12,862 nt of DNA from Microcaldota archaeon (GTDB taxonomy: Archaea; Micrarchaeota; Micrarchaeia; Micrarchaeales; Micrarchaeaceae): positions 1 to 12,862 of the forward strand of contig DAHXNT010000011.1 in the NCBI GenBank assembly GCA_027365215.1, in the 5' to 3' direction. Position 1 is the first letter of the stretch, and every line of letters begins with the position of its first letter. A program made the position numbers and the translations under genes. Below, in pieces: positions 5,200-12,360 of the stretch. Under the pieces are notes generated by a model that searched no databases, was not told the DNA's origin, and saw only the letters and a list, made by a program, of their open reading frames with translations.

Positions 5200-6234
5200 A
5201 TGGACGTAATAGACGCTGCCGCGCAGAACAAGGATGACGACTTCGGCCTGTTCCGCGCAAGGATAGGCGTTTGCGGCATAGGGGGAGGCGGCAGCAACAC
5301 CGTGCAGAGGCTTACGAGGATGAACGTGCAGGGCGCAGCGCTCATCGCAGTCAACACCGAGCAGAGGCACCTGAGCGGGATAGACCCGTCGGTAAGGAAA
5401 ATACTTATAGGAGGCCCTCTGACGAGAGGCATGGGTGCTGGCGGATTCCCGCAGATGGGCGCGAAGGCGGCGGAGTACTCGAAGGACGAGCTGGAATCCG
5501 CGCTCAAGGATTTCAACCTTGTTTTCATAACTGCGGGCATGGGCGGCGGAACGGGCACGGGCGCCGCGCCGGTAATAGCGAACATCTGCAAGAAGAGCGG
5601 TGCGATAGTCATAGGGATAGTGACGGTGCCGTTCTCCCTTGAGAGGGTGAGGCTGAGCGTTGCCAAGCAGGGGATAGAAGAATTGAGGAAGAACGTGGAC
5701 ACGCTCGTGGTAATAGACAACCAGAGGCTCGTGGAAGTGTATCCGAACCTGGCGCTCGACCAGGCGTTCAAGATCGCGGACGAGATAACGTCAAGGGCGG
5801 TGCGAGGTATAACAGAGACGATAATGACCAGCAGCCTGATCAACCTCGACTTCGCCGACGTGAGGAACCTGATGCACGGCGGCGGCCTTGCGATGATAAG
5901 CATCGGCGAGGCGCACGGCACGAACAGGGTCGAAGATGTCGTGAAGAACACGATAGACAACAAGCTGCTAGACGTGGACTACGAGACCGCAACCGGGGTG
6001 CTCATGCACATAACCGGCGGCGACAACCTTACCCTGGGAGAGGCGAACCGCATAGGAAACCTACTGACAGAGAAGCTGCCGAAGGACGCAAACGTCACGT
6101 GGGGAGCAAGGCTGGATCCGACATATGGCGACAAGATTGAGCTGATAGCGATATTCACCGGAGTGACCGGCAGCTCGGTCGTCGGCAGCAGCGATAAGGG
6201 AAATAGCGACAATCTGGGAATAGGCACGCTGTGA
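5200..6234 (+). CDS. ftsZ: Cell division GTPase FtsZ
   Basis: FtsZ is a tubulin-like GTPase that assembles into the cytoplasmic division ring. The 344 residues carry the full set of motifs: the GIGGGGSN loop near residue 28, the tubulin signature MGGGTGTGAAP around 115-125, a VDTLVVIDNQRL segment, and the synergy loop SLINLDFADVRN, whose aspartate drives GTP hydrolysis in the neighbouring subunit. The C-terminus ends NLGIGTL after a short Ser/Gly linker, resembling the conserved tail peptide that binds partners in other archaea. ATG 5200 is preferred because AGGGTG lies 5 bases before it; TTG 5167 and GTG 5199 do not fit the spacing. FtsZ1 and FtsZ2 cannot be told apart by eye. The gene meets rad50 tail to tail with 6 bases between stops. 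Confidence 0.97.
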   Translation: MDVIDAAAQNKDDDFGLFRARIGVCGIGGGGSNTVQRLTRMNVQGAALIAVNTEQRHLSGIDPSVRKILIGGPLTRGMGAGGFPQMGAKAAEYSKDELESALKDFNLVFITAGMGGGTGTGAAPVIANICKKSGAIVIGIVTVPFSLERVRLSVAKQGIEELRKNVDTLVVIDNQRLVEVYPNLALDQAFKIADEITSRAVRGITETIMTSSLINLDFADVRNLMHGGGLAMISIGEAHGTNRVEDVVKNTIDNKLLDVDYETATGVLMHITGGDNLTLGEANRIGNLLTEKLPKDANVTWGARLDPTYGDKIELIAIFTGVTGSSVVGSSDKGNSDNLGIGTL

Positions 6235-6240
6235 GGCACA

Positions 6241-8568
6241 CTACACCTCTGAAACTACAGTTGCGCCGTTGCTTCCCTTGTCGCGGTCGAACATGTACAC
6301 CTTAGCCATGCCTATCTGCTTCAGCGCCTCGTCGTGCGTTATCACGAAAATCTGCTCGACTATGTTGGGCAGCGTCTCCGTCAGCACGGATATCATCTTG
6401 TCCATTCCTGCGGAATCGATGTTGTGCGTGGGCTCGTCCAGCATCAGTATCCTGAGGTTCGGGACTATCACCATCGACATGGCTATCCTGAGCGCTAGGC
6501 TCGCGACGCTCCTTTCGCCGCCGCTTGCTATCGCGTCGATAGGCACCCACGCATCGCTGCCATTCCCGTTGCCGCTAAGGTCCCTCCTCGCCTCTAGGAC
6601 GTAATCGTCCATCATGGCCTCCAGCCTTACGCCGTCGTAGTCTCCATATGGGTAGAGTTCAGGCCAGAGCCCGTGCATCACCTCGTTTATGGAACCCACA
6701 AGCATGCCCCTCAGTCCCGCCTCGGTCTCCACCAGCGCGTTCTTGAACTTGTTCATCTCGCTGAGCAGCCCCCTCCTTTCCTCTATCCTCTCCTTGGCCT
6801 TGCTTATCTCGTTCAGCCGCGCGGTCTTGTCGCTTATCTGGCCGTCAAGGTTTGAAATGTACCTGTCGTTGCCTTCGATGCCCGACTTCAGCTCGGACGC
6901 CTTCGCGCTGAGGGTCCTTAGCCTCTCCTGCGCGGCATACATCATCTCCTCGCTCGCGCCTATGCCGGAAAGCTCCTCCTTCGCCTTCCCGCTCCTTTCG
7001 CGTGACTTGGCCACTTCGGTTTCGTACTCCTTCCTCCTCACGGCGTTTTCCTTCTTCGCCTTGAGCGATGCCGCTCGCTCGCCTATCTCCTTGAGCTTCG
7101 CGTTCACGGCGTCGAGCCTGCCTGTCAGCTTCTCCTTTTCCTCGGTTAGCTTTCCGATAGAAGCCTTCGCGGCCTCCGCTTCCTTCTTCGCGCCGTCATA
7201 TTCCTTGATCTTCTCTTCCTGGCGTTCTATGCTCTTGTATACTTCATTCAAATTGGCCAGCTCCGTTTCTCTTGCCTTGATTTCAGACGAGGCGCCGGCT
7301 ATGCCTCTCTTAGAATCTTCCACGGTCTTCTCCTTCTCCGCAAGCAGCCTGTCCTTCATCTCTCTGCTGAGCGCGTTGCCGCAGAGGGGGCACGTATCGA
7401 AGTGTTTCTTCAGCTCGGCAGTCCATTTCAGCGCGTCTGCCATTGCGCTCTTCAGCGTCGCAAGCTTCTCGTTCAGCTTGCTTATGTCGTCGGTAAGCGA
7501 ATCGATCATCTTCTTGAACGAGGCCTTTTCCTTGCCGCCAAGTAGACCGTCGAGACTCTTGCGCGCCTCGCCCTGCAGCCTGATCCTTTCCGCCGCGGCC
7601 TTCGCCGCAGCGCTGGCCTCCGCCAGCTCCTTTTCCGCCTTCCTGACCTCTGCGGTAACTGACTTTGCCTTCGCTTCCGATGAGGCGCCCTCCTCCCTGA
7701 CTACTGATAGCTCCTTTTCGACTGCCTGCTCGTCTATGCCCATGTCGCTTATCTTCCTTATCTCGGATTCGAGCGTCGCTATCCTGCTGGTCAGCGCCGC
7801 GATCTCCTCCTCTATCTTCTTCCTTTTGGCGTAGCCCTCCTGTATCCTCTTCAGCTCCTTCTCCGCAGAAGAGACATCCTTTGTTACTGACTCGGCCTGT
7901 CGCTTCAGTTTTGCCTGGGTCTCCGCAAGCGCGCTCCTCTCTTTCGCGAGCGCAGCTACCTGCTCCTTCACTGCCGCGGTATCCGCCTGCGCGAGCCCCT
8001 GCTCCTCGCCGCTTATCAGGGCCCTTATGTTGTTGATTATCGTGGTAGTGTATTCCTCCGACGAGGCGAAGTGGTCCAGGCCTAGCATGCCGTCTATCTG
8101 CTTCTTCCTGTCGCCCTTCATGAGGTCGAGGAAGTAATTCATGTTGTTCTGCTCCGAATACACAGCCCTTGAGAATGTGTCGTAATCTATCTTGAGTATT
8201 CCCTCTATCTCCTCAGTGACCTTCGTTGGCTGGCTCTGGAACGGCTTTCCGTTCTTCTCGAGCCTGGCGGACGCCACGCCGCTCTTAGGTATCCTCCTCC
8301 TTACGACATACCTGTCGCCCTCAGAGTCGAAGCCCAGTGCAACCTCAGCATAATCATGCTCTTCAGGCACGTTCCTTATTATGTCGCTGGTCTTGACCCT
8401 TTTGTGCTTGAGCGCGGGAAACGTCCCGAAAAGCGCGAAAGAAATAGCATCCATCACCGAGCTCTTGCCCGCCCCCATCAAGCCGATGAGGACATTGACC
8501 CCCTTCTGGAACCTCAGCGTGCTTCTGCCGTGCGTCTTCCAGTTGGTGAGCTCTATGTATTCAAGCAT
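6241..8568 (-). CDS. rad50: DNA double-strand break repair ATPase Rad50
   Basis: Rad50 is the ABC-type ATPase of the Mre11-Rad50 complex, which senses and processes DNA ends. The 775 residues show the expected order. Walker A is at about 29-36 (GLMGAGKS). A Q-loop-like SEQNNMNYFL lies near 139-148. Two long coiled coils rich in Lys, Glu and Ala flank the zinc hook CPLC (Cys393, Cys396) almost exactly at mid-length. The ABC signature SGGER starts at Ser682, and Walker B LMLDEPT has Asp711 and Glu712. The Walker A asparagine usual in Rad50 (GxNGxGKS) is Met31 here. The protein is about 100 residues shorter than common archaeal Rad50, mostly in the coils. No mre11, herA or nurA is adjacent. ATG 8568 is the conserved N-terminus (MLEYIELTNWKTH). 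The promoter is weak; an AT-rich run near 8598-8607 is possible. Confidence 0.96.
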   Translation of the reverse strand: MLEYIELTNWKTHGRSTLRFQKGVNVLIGLMGAGKSSVMDAISFALFGTFPALKHKRVKTSDIIRNVPEEHDYAEVALGFDSEGDRYVVRRRIPKSGVASARLEKNGKPFQSQPTKVTEEIEGILKIDYDTFSRAVYSEQNNMNYFLDLMKGDRKKQIDGMLGLDHFASSEEYTTTIINNIRALISGEEQGLAQADTAAVKEQVAALAKERSALAETQAKLKRQAESVTKDVSSAEKELKRIQEGYAKRKKIEEEIAALTSRIATLESEIRKISDMGIDEQAVEKELSVVREEGASSEAKAKSVTAEVRKAEKELAEASAAAKAAAERIRLQGEARKSLDGLLGGKEKASFKKMIDSLTDDISKLNEKLATLKSAMADALKWTAELKKHFDTCPLCGNALSREMKDRLLAEKEKTVEDSKRGIAGASSEIKARETELANLNEVYKSIERQEEKIKEYDGAKKEAEAAKASIGKLTEEKEKLTGRLDAVNAKLKEIGERAASLKAKKENAVRRKEYETEVAKSRERSGKAKEELSGIGASEEMMYAAQERLRTLSAKASELKSGIEGNDRYISNLDGQISDKTARLNEISKAKERIEERRGLLSEMNKFKNALVETEAGLRGMLVGSINEVMHGLWPELYPYGDYDGVRLEAMMDDYVLEARRDLSGNGNGSDAWVPIDAIASGGERSVASLALRIAMSMVIVPNLRILMLDEPTHNIDSAGMDKMISVLTETLPNIVEQIFVITHDEALKQIGMAKVYMFDRDKGSNGATVVSEV

Positions 8569-8610
8569 AATACCACGAAAAGCCGGTAACGTGTAACAAT
8601 ATGATATTGC

Positions 8611-8644
8611 AAAAAAAGTATTTAATGCTGCATTCGCAGCATTA
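8611..8644 (-). terminator. Hairpin and T-run ending the protease/zinc-ribbon/aEF1-beta unit
   Basis: Read on the minus strand, a perfect 9-bp stem with a 4-base loop (8623-8631 paired with 8636-8644) is followed within 5 bases by seven T (8611-8617). This is a classic intrinsic-terminator layout, 20 bases after the aEF1-beta stop. A second 6-bp hairpin (8648-8653/8662-8667) overlaps that stop codon. Confidence 0.8.
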
Positions 8645-8663
8645 TGCCTGACGTATTGAAGCG

Positions 8664-8909
8664 TCAGAGAAGGCTCTCTTCCGAGACCTCGACTTCGCCC
8701 ACGCTGTCGAGCTTTTTGAGCTTCTCCTCTATCTCCGAAGAGCCGCCCTTCGAGTCGTCGTAGATGAACGACGCCTTGATTACCTTGATGCCGAAGCCTA
8801 TGTCCTCGTCCTGCACGCCGTTGGGGTTCATGCCCTTTATCTCCTCTACGGCCTTGCCGAACGCGTTGTCCTTGGGGTAGACCTTGAAAACCACTATTAC
8901 CTTGGACAT
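8664..8909 (-). CDS. ef1b: Elongation factor 1-beta (aEF1B)
   Basis: aEF1-beta is the exchange factor that reloads aEF1A with GTP during elongation. The 81 residues are slightly shorter than the usual 85-95. The single alpha/beta domain begins with VIVVFKVYPKD, has a D-I-G-F-G-I-K-V segment (36-43), an F-I-Y-D-D stretch (48-52), and ends with GEVEVSEESLL, close to the family's terminal V-x-V-x-x-x-x-R pattern but without the arginine. Its ATG lies one base after the zinc-ribbon stop (TGATATG), so translation is probably coupled. This small zinc-ribbon gene next to aEF1-beta is a familiar archaeal pair. Confidence 0.93.
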   Translation of the reverse strand: MSKVIVVFKVYPKDNAFGKAVEEIKGMNPNGVQDEDIGFGIKVIKASFIYDDSKGGSSEIEEKLKKLDSVGEVEVSEESLL

Positions 8910-8910
8910 A

Positions 8911-9141
8911 TCATGGACCCTCGAATCCGCACTCCTTGCAGATATACCTGTTGCCTATCTCGCGGCAGTGCAGGCACCTTATTATGGTGGTCTTGCCGCA
9001 CTTCGGGCACTTGAACTCCGTGTAATCGCTTGTCAGTCGGCCGCACGACACGCACGCCTTTCCTGGTAATACGTCAGCTATGGAATCACCTGAATCAGAA
9101 GGTTTCAACGTCTCTATAAGTCCCGTAAAGCTATTTAGCAT
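8911..9141 (-). CDS. Zinc-ribbon, probable RNA-binding protein
   Basis: A small protein of 76 residues with eight cysteines in four CxxC pairs (30/33, 45/48, 56/59, 68/71), enough for two zinc sites. It ends CKECGFEGP, very like the archaeal COG2888-type zinc-ribbon proteins commonly found beside aEF1-beta. Those proteins are described as nucleic-acid binding, but the exact role is not established. Here about 29 N-terminal residues precede the first cysteine, where many relatives have only a few. No other ATG is in frame, so a shorter form would need a rarer start codon. The start overlaps the protease stop (TAATG), and no good ribosome-binding site is seen, which favours re-initiation by ribosomes finishing the protease gene. 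Confidence 0.85.
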   Translation of the reverse strand: MLNSFTGLIETLKPSDSGDSIADVLPGKACVSCGRLTSDYTEFKCPKCGKTTIIRCLHCREIGNRYICKECGFEGP

Positions 9142-10994
9142 TATCTATTTCTTGCGCTACGCCTCTGGGCATGCGCACCCCTGCTCCTTGCACTCGCCCT
9201 GCCATCTCGGCCTGCGCCGTTTCTGCGCACCTTCCTTGATAGGCGCAGCACCATGAAGAGCGTTATGAAGGATATGACCAGTGCCAGAATCGCAAGCGCA
9301 GCGACGGCAAGCACGAGCCCGGAAGGCGCCTGAGTGGCCGTCTGCGGTGGAAGCGAAGAGGCAGGAGCGATGCTTGAGTTTACGGCCGAGGTTGCGGAGC
9401 TGATCTCGTGGGCCAGCATCGCCGTCGTATATGCGGAGTACGCGTAACCATACGCGGCGCTGGAATTATTCGCAATGGATGTCTCATGAATGTAGAACTC
9501 CGCCTCGTTCGAGAACTGCGTGGCCCATACCCCGTAATTGGACGAGGCGAGCAGCGAAGCCGCAGATGCGGCTATCTGTGCGGCGCTCGCGTTGGGCGTC
9601 GGAACGCTGTCGAGACCTATAGCGTATGCAGCGTCCATGGTGGCGAGCGCGTAGTTGCCCTTGCTGTACGCGGCGCTCGCGGTGATGTAATACATGCTGC
9701 TGCTGTAGTTTGCAGCTGCGCTGAGGTACTGCTCTGCGACCGGCTTGAGGATTGTGCTGTTGAATCCTATCACCGTGTTGCCGCCAGCCAGCACTGCGTT
9801 GTACATGTATCTCGAGGCGGCGCACCATCCGCTGGCCTCTCCAGACAGGCCCATCTCTGCAAGCAGTTCGTCGCTGTTCAGAGTCGAGTTGTATCCTGCA
9901 AGCGTGATGTTTATCGTGTACTGGCCCCATGCCTGCCTGAGCTCTCCACCAAGCACGTACTCATAGTTCCCTGCGGTGATCGCCGGAGGCGTTACTTCGG
10001 AGCAGTAGTTCGAGACATTCTGCATTACGGAAAGGCTCTCGCTTCTGCTTATCGTGTGGTGGCTGAAGTAGTACGCGTCTATGTACGTGAGGAATGCCAC
10101 ATCGTCTCCCAGATACATGTATCCCTTCCCGGATATCTGCCTGCTCTGGTTCAACATGGCCTCCATATTGCCTGCGAGCGCTCTGAAACTGCTGTCCGAA
10201 GAGAGCGCGAGTATCTCCGAGTTTGTCAGTGCTATAGTCTGGTTGGTTATAGAGCTGAAGCCCTTCGTGTTGCAGCTGTTGCTGCAGCTTATGTTGGCAT
10301 TCGGGATTTCTGCAATATGGTAATTAGAGTATATGCTGTAGTTTGTCTCGTGCGTATACGGATTGAACGACGCGTTGAATGCGTACGACTCCAGCTGGGT
10401 CATGTTCTGCACCCTGACCAGCGGAATCCCGAATTCCTGCTGCACTAGATAGTAAAGCTCTGTCTCTCCGGTGCCGTTGGCCGCATAAGGCACGAAAGCA
10501 TACCTGACGCCGTTCAGCGAGGCCGCGCTTATCTTGTCATATACCCCGCCGATCTGCCCTATTGTGCCATTCGGAGATATTGTCCCTGTGAGAGTAATGC
10601 CATTGTTTATCTGCCTGTGCGATAGCGCAGACACTGCCAAGAGGGTCATCGCCGCGCCGGCGCTAGGCCCCGATACGCTGGTGTTGATGTCCTCTATGTC
10701 GTATGTGAAGTTGTATGCGCTCTCATTCATTCCTAGAGAGCCCGTCGCGTACTGCACCGCAGTCTTCGCCGAATCGAGTGTCGACGATGCCACGCTGCTC
10801 GGCCCTATCACGCTGACGTTTCCCGTGCCTGAGGTCACGGTAAGCGCTATCGTCGTGATGGTGCCGCTGTTGTTCGATATTATCACCGCGGGTGCATGTA
10901 CGCTGGCAGTGCCAACGACAGTTGACGCGCCGCTCAGCGCGATTACAAGCACAAAAGACACTAAAGAAATTATGAAGGCGGTATCTGCTCTCAT
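9141..10994 (-). CDS. Membrane-anchored S16/Lon-like serine protease with large outer domain
   Basis: This is a predicted extracytoplasmic peptidase of the archaeal Lon-protease-domain family without an ATPase (COG1750-like). Of 617 residues, 1-25 form a hydrophobic signal or anchor. The protease domain runs about 30-200 and has the Ser-Lys dyad: Ser111 in SGPSAGAAM, and Lys154 in GTIGQIGGVYDK. A long Ala/Ser/Tyr-rich region (about 200-555) that I do not recognise follows, with four cysteines. A transmembrane helix (about 560-583) and a 34-residue tail with 12 arginines, presumably cytoplasmic, end the protein. About 22 N-x-S/T sequons suggest N-glycosylation outside the cell. A TATA box (11022-11031) predicts a start about 6 bases ahead of the ATG. 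It heads a unit with the zinc-ribbon and aEF1-beta genes. Substrate unknown. Confidence 0.85.
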   Translation of the reverse strand: MRADTAFIISLVSFVLVIALSGASTVVGTASVHAPAVIISNNSGTITTIALTVTSGTGNVSVIGPSSVASSTLDSAKTAVQYATGSLGMNESAYNFTYDIEDINTSVSGPSAGAAMTLLAVSALSHRQINNGITLTGTISPNGTIGQIGGVYDKISAASLNGVRYAFVPYAANGTGETELYYLVQQEFGIPLVRVQNMTQLESYAFNASFNPYTHETNYSIYSNYHIAEIPNANISCSNSCNTKGFSSITNQTIALTNSEILALSSDSSFRALAGNMEAMLNQSRQISGKGYMYLGDDVAFLTYIDAYYFSHHTISRSESLSVMQNVSNYCSEVTPPAITAGNYEYVLGGELRQAWGQYTINITLAGYNSTLNSDELLAEMGLSGEASGWCAASRYMYNAVLAGGNTVIGFNSTILKPVAEQYLSAAANYSSSMYYITASAAYSKGNYALATMDAAYAIGLDSVPTPNASAAQIAASAASLLASSNYGVWATQFSNEAEFYIHETSIANNSSAAYGYAYSAYTTAMLAHEISSATSAVNSSIAPASSLPPQTATQAPSGLVLAVAALAILALVISFITLFMVLRLSRKVRRNGAGRDGRASARSRGAHAQRRSARNR

Positions 10995-11021
10995 TGCATC
11001 ATAGGTATCTTGCCGTTAAGT

Positions 11022-11031
11022 TATTTATAAG
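11022..11031 (-). promoter_or_regulatory. TATA box of the protease/zinc-ribbon/aEF1-beta unit
   Basis: The minus strand reads CTTATAAATA. A start near 11000 would leave only about 6 bases before the protease ATG, so the mRNA is nearly leaderless, consistent with the lack of a ribosome-binding site there. Confidence 0.7.
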
Positions 11032-11090
11032 TTATCTGATGTTTCGTATTCGCAAATGGAGGCTTTGTGTACGGTGCAGGAAAGCAAAGC

Positions 11091-12089
11091 TCATGTATTT
11101 TTGCCGGTGTTGCCCTTGCCAAAGTTCTCCAGCTTCGCCGCCCTGTTCCAAATCATCCCGAAATGCTCGGATGCCTGCTTGTAGTTCACCGAGACGATAT
11201 GCTCGCTCTTCTTGTTTATTATGTTGAACGGCGGTATCTTGTAGGCCTTGCTGTCATCGAGTATCAGTCGCTCGTGCTGCGTCGCAAGGTCGTCATCGTT
11301 CATTATCCTTACCTCGAGGCCTATGCCCCTATTAGCCAGCTCGGCCCCGAACTCGTTGTAATTCCTCCTGAACATGTCGCCGGCCCTGTCCTTGGACATC
11401 AATACAAGGATCCTGCTGAACTTCGGGCTGCTCCTGTCCATCAGCATCGATAGGTTCTGCACTGCCTTCGAATCAAAATGCATGTCAAGTATCCTTACCT
11501 CTCCTGAAAAGCTCCCGAACAGCTTCTTCGCTATCAGGTCCATGTTGCTGTACGGCTTTGCAGGGTCTATCTCGAGCGACCTGACCGCCCTGCTGTGCGG
11601 AGCAACCACAGCCTTGGTGTAGCTGTCGTATATGAAGTAACTGCCAGATCCAAGACAGATCAGCGCGCCTGCGTATGCCGCGATCACCACGGTGAGCGAA
11701 TTCGAGAAGTGGAAGTCCTCTACCAGGAGGGTTACCATTAGCAGAAACACCAGGCTCACGATTACCATAACAACCTGTAGGGTGCGACCCTTTGTGGTCA
11801 CAAACATCCAGAACGCGCTTATGCCCAGCATGATCAGGGGAAGGAAAATCATCGCGTAGGCTATGTGCGAGCCCAGCCTGAATGTGTCTGTCATGGCCTG
11901 CAGTGCAGGCACTGCAGAGCTCGCGGCGTTGGTTATGTTGTAGGTGCTTATCGCGCTTACGATCCCGCTGTTATAGCCTATGGCATAGGCGAAGCTCTCG
12001 GTGAAATAGAACACGCTAAGCAGGGCAATCAGGCCGCCCACGGCTGCCAATATGGGTATGTAAAACCCCACACCCCTTCGCATGTTCAT
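11091..12089 (-). CDS. Four-helix membrane protein with PLD-like C-terminal domain
   Basis: I do not recognise this gene as a named family. The 332 residues contain four likely transmembrane helices (about 9-29, 74-97, 103-123 and 131-154), with a polar loop of about 45 residues between the first two. A soluble domain follows from about 165. It has alternating strands and helices (EVRILDMHF, FSRILVLMSKD, GLEVRIM) and the segment QHERLILDDSKAY (271-283). H-x-R-x-x-I-x-D-D resembles the degenerate phospholipase-D fold used in some archaeal regulators and nucleases, but the catalytic HxK lysine is replaced by Arg. It may bind rather than cut a phosphate-containing ligand; this is inference. The start may be ATG 12089 or 12083; the TATA box implies a leaderless mRNA. 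It seems to be transcribed alone. Confidence 0.75.
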   Translation of the reverse strand: MNMRRGVGFYIPILAAVGGLIALLSVFYFTESFAYAIGYNSGIVSAISTYNITNAASSAVPALQAMTDTFRLGSHIAYAMIFLPLIMLGISAFWMFVTTKGRTLQVVMVIVSLVFLLMVTLLVEDFHFSNSLTVVIAAYAGALICLGSGSYFIYDSYTKAVVAPHSRAVRSLEIDPAKPYSNMDLIAKKLFGSFSGEVRILDMHFDSKAVQNLSMLMDRSSPKFSRILVLMSKDRAGDMFRRNYNEFGAELANRGIGLEVRIMNDDDLATQHERLILDDSKAYKIPPFNIINKKSEHIVSVNYKQASEHFGMIWNRAAKLENFGKGNTGKNT

Positions 12090-12101
12090 AATTCCATAAC
12101 A

Positions 12102-12113
12102 ATCTATTTAAGC
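12102..12113 (-). promoter_or_regulatory. TATA box of the four-helix membrane protein gene
   Basis: The minus strand reads GCTTAAATAGAT. The predicted start near 12083 coincides with the gene's two candidate ATGs (12089, 12083), so the mRNA would be leaderless and the second ATG may be the real start. Confidence 0.6.
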
Positions 12114-12153
12114 TGCATTGGAGGGGTGCATGTGCAGCAATCCCTCCATTGCA
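12114..12153. repeat. Inverted repeat abutting the promoter
   Basis: TGCATTGGAGGG (12114-12125) and CCCTCCATTGCA (12142-12153) are inverted copies, matching at 11 of 12 positions across a 16-base spacer. The repeat touches the upstream side of the TATA box at 12102-12113, where a BRE or a regulator would bind. It could be an operator or an RNA hairpin. Confidence 0.6.
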
Positions 12154-12187
12154 AGTCTACCTCCCTGCAGCTTCTTGAGCAAGCATC

Positions 12188-12213
12188 CACGATACAATAA
12201 CACGATACGATAA
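12188..12213. repeat. Tandem 13-bp repeat in the XPD upstream region
   Basis: CACGATACAATAA (12188-12200) is followed directly by CACGATACGATAA (12201-12213), a 12 of 13 match. A small CTGCTT/AAGCAG hairpin follows near 12215-12231. No gene or known RNA is recognised in the 271 bases between the two divergent genes. Confidence 0.65.
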
Positions 12214-12330
12214 CGCTGCTTCAGAAAAGCAGAAGCCACTGGCGGCGAAGGCCTACAGGCAGGCATTTGCCGGTTACAAGTGCGCCGCGCATGGCTCTTG
12301 CGCAGACTTTGCCGCCTTCCCATGCAGCGG

Positions 12331-12338
12331 TATTTATT
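12331..12338 (+). promoter_or_regulatory. TATA box of the XPD-family helicase gene
   Basis: TATTTATT is centred about 26 bases before ATG 12361. Transcription would start at or next to the start codon, making the mRNA leaderless; no ribosome-binding site is present. Confidence 0.6.
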
Positions 12339-12360
12339 CTTTGCATGATATATCTTCAGC

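Noticed and set aside
6689..7834. 381-codon open frame on the plus strand, Ser/Leu/Phe-rich
   Set aside because: It is antisense to the Rad50 coiled coil; Lys/Glu/Ala-rich coding produces such open complementary frames.
9408..10448. 346-codon open frame on the plus strand
   Set aside because: It is antisense to the S16 protease gene, Arg/Val-rich, with no recognisable domain.
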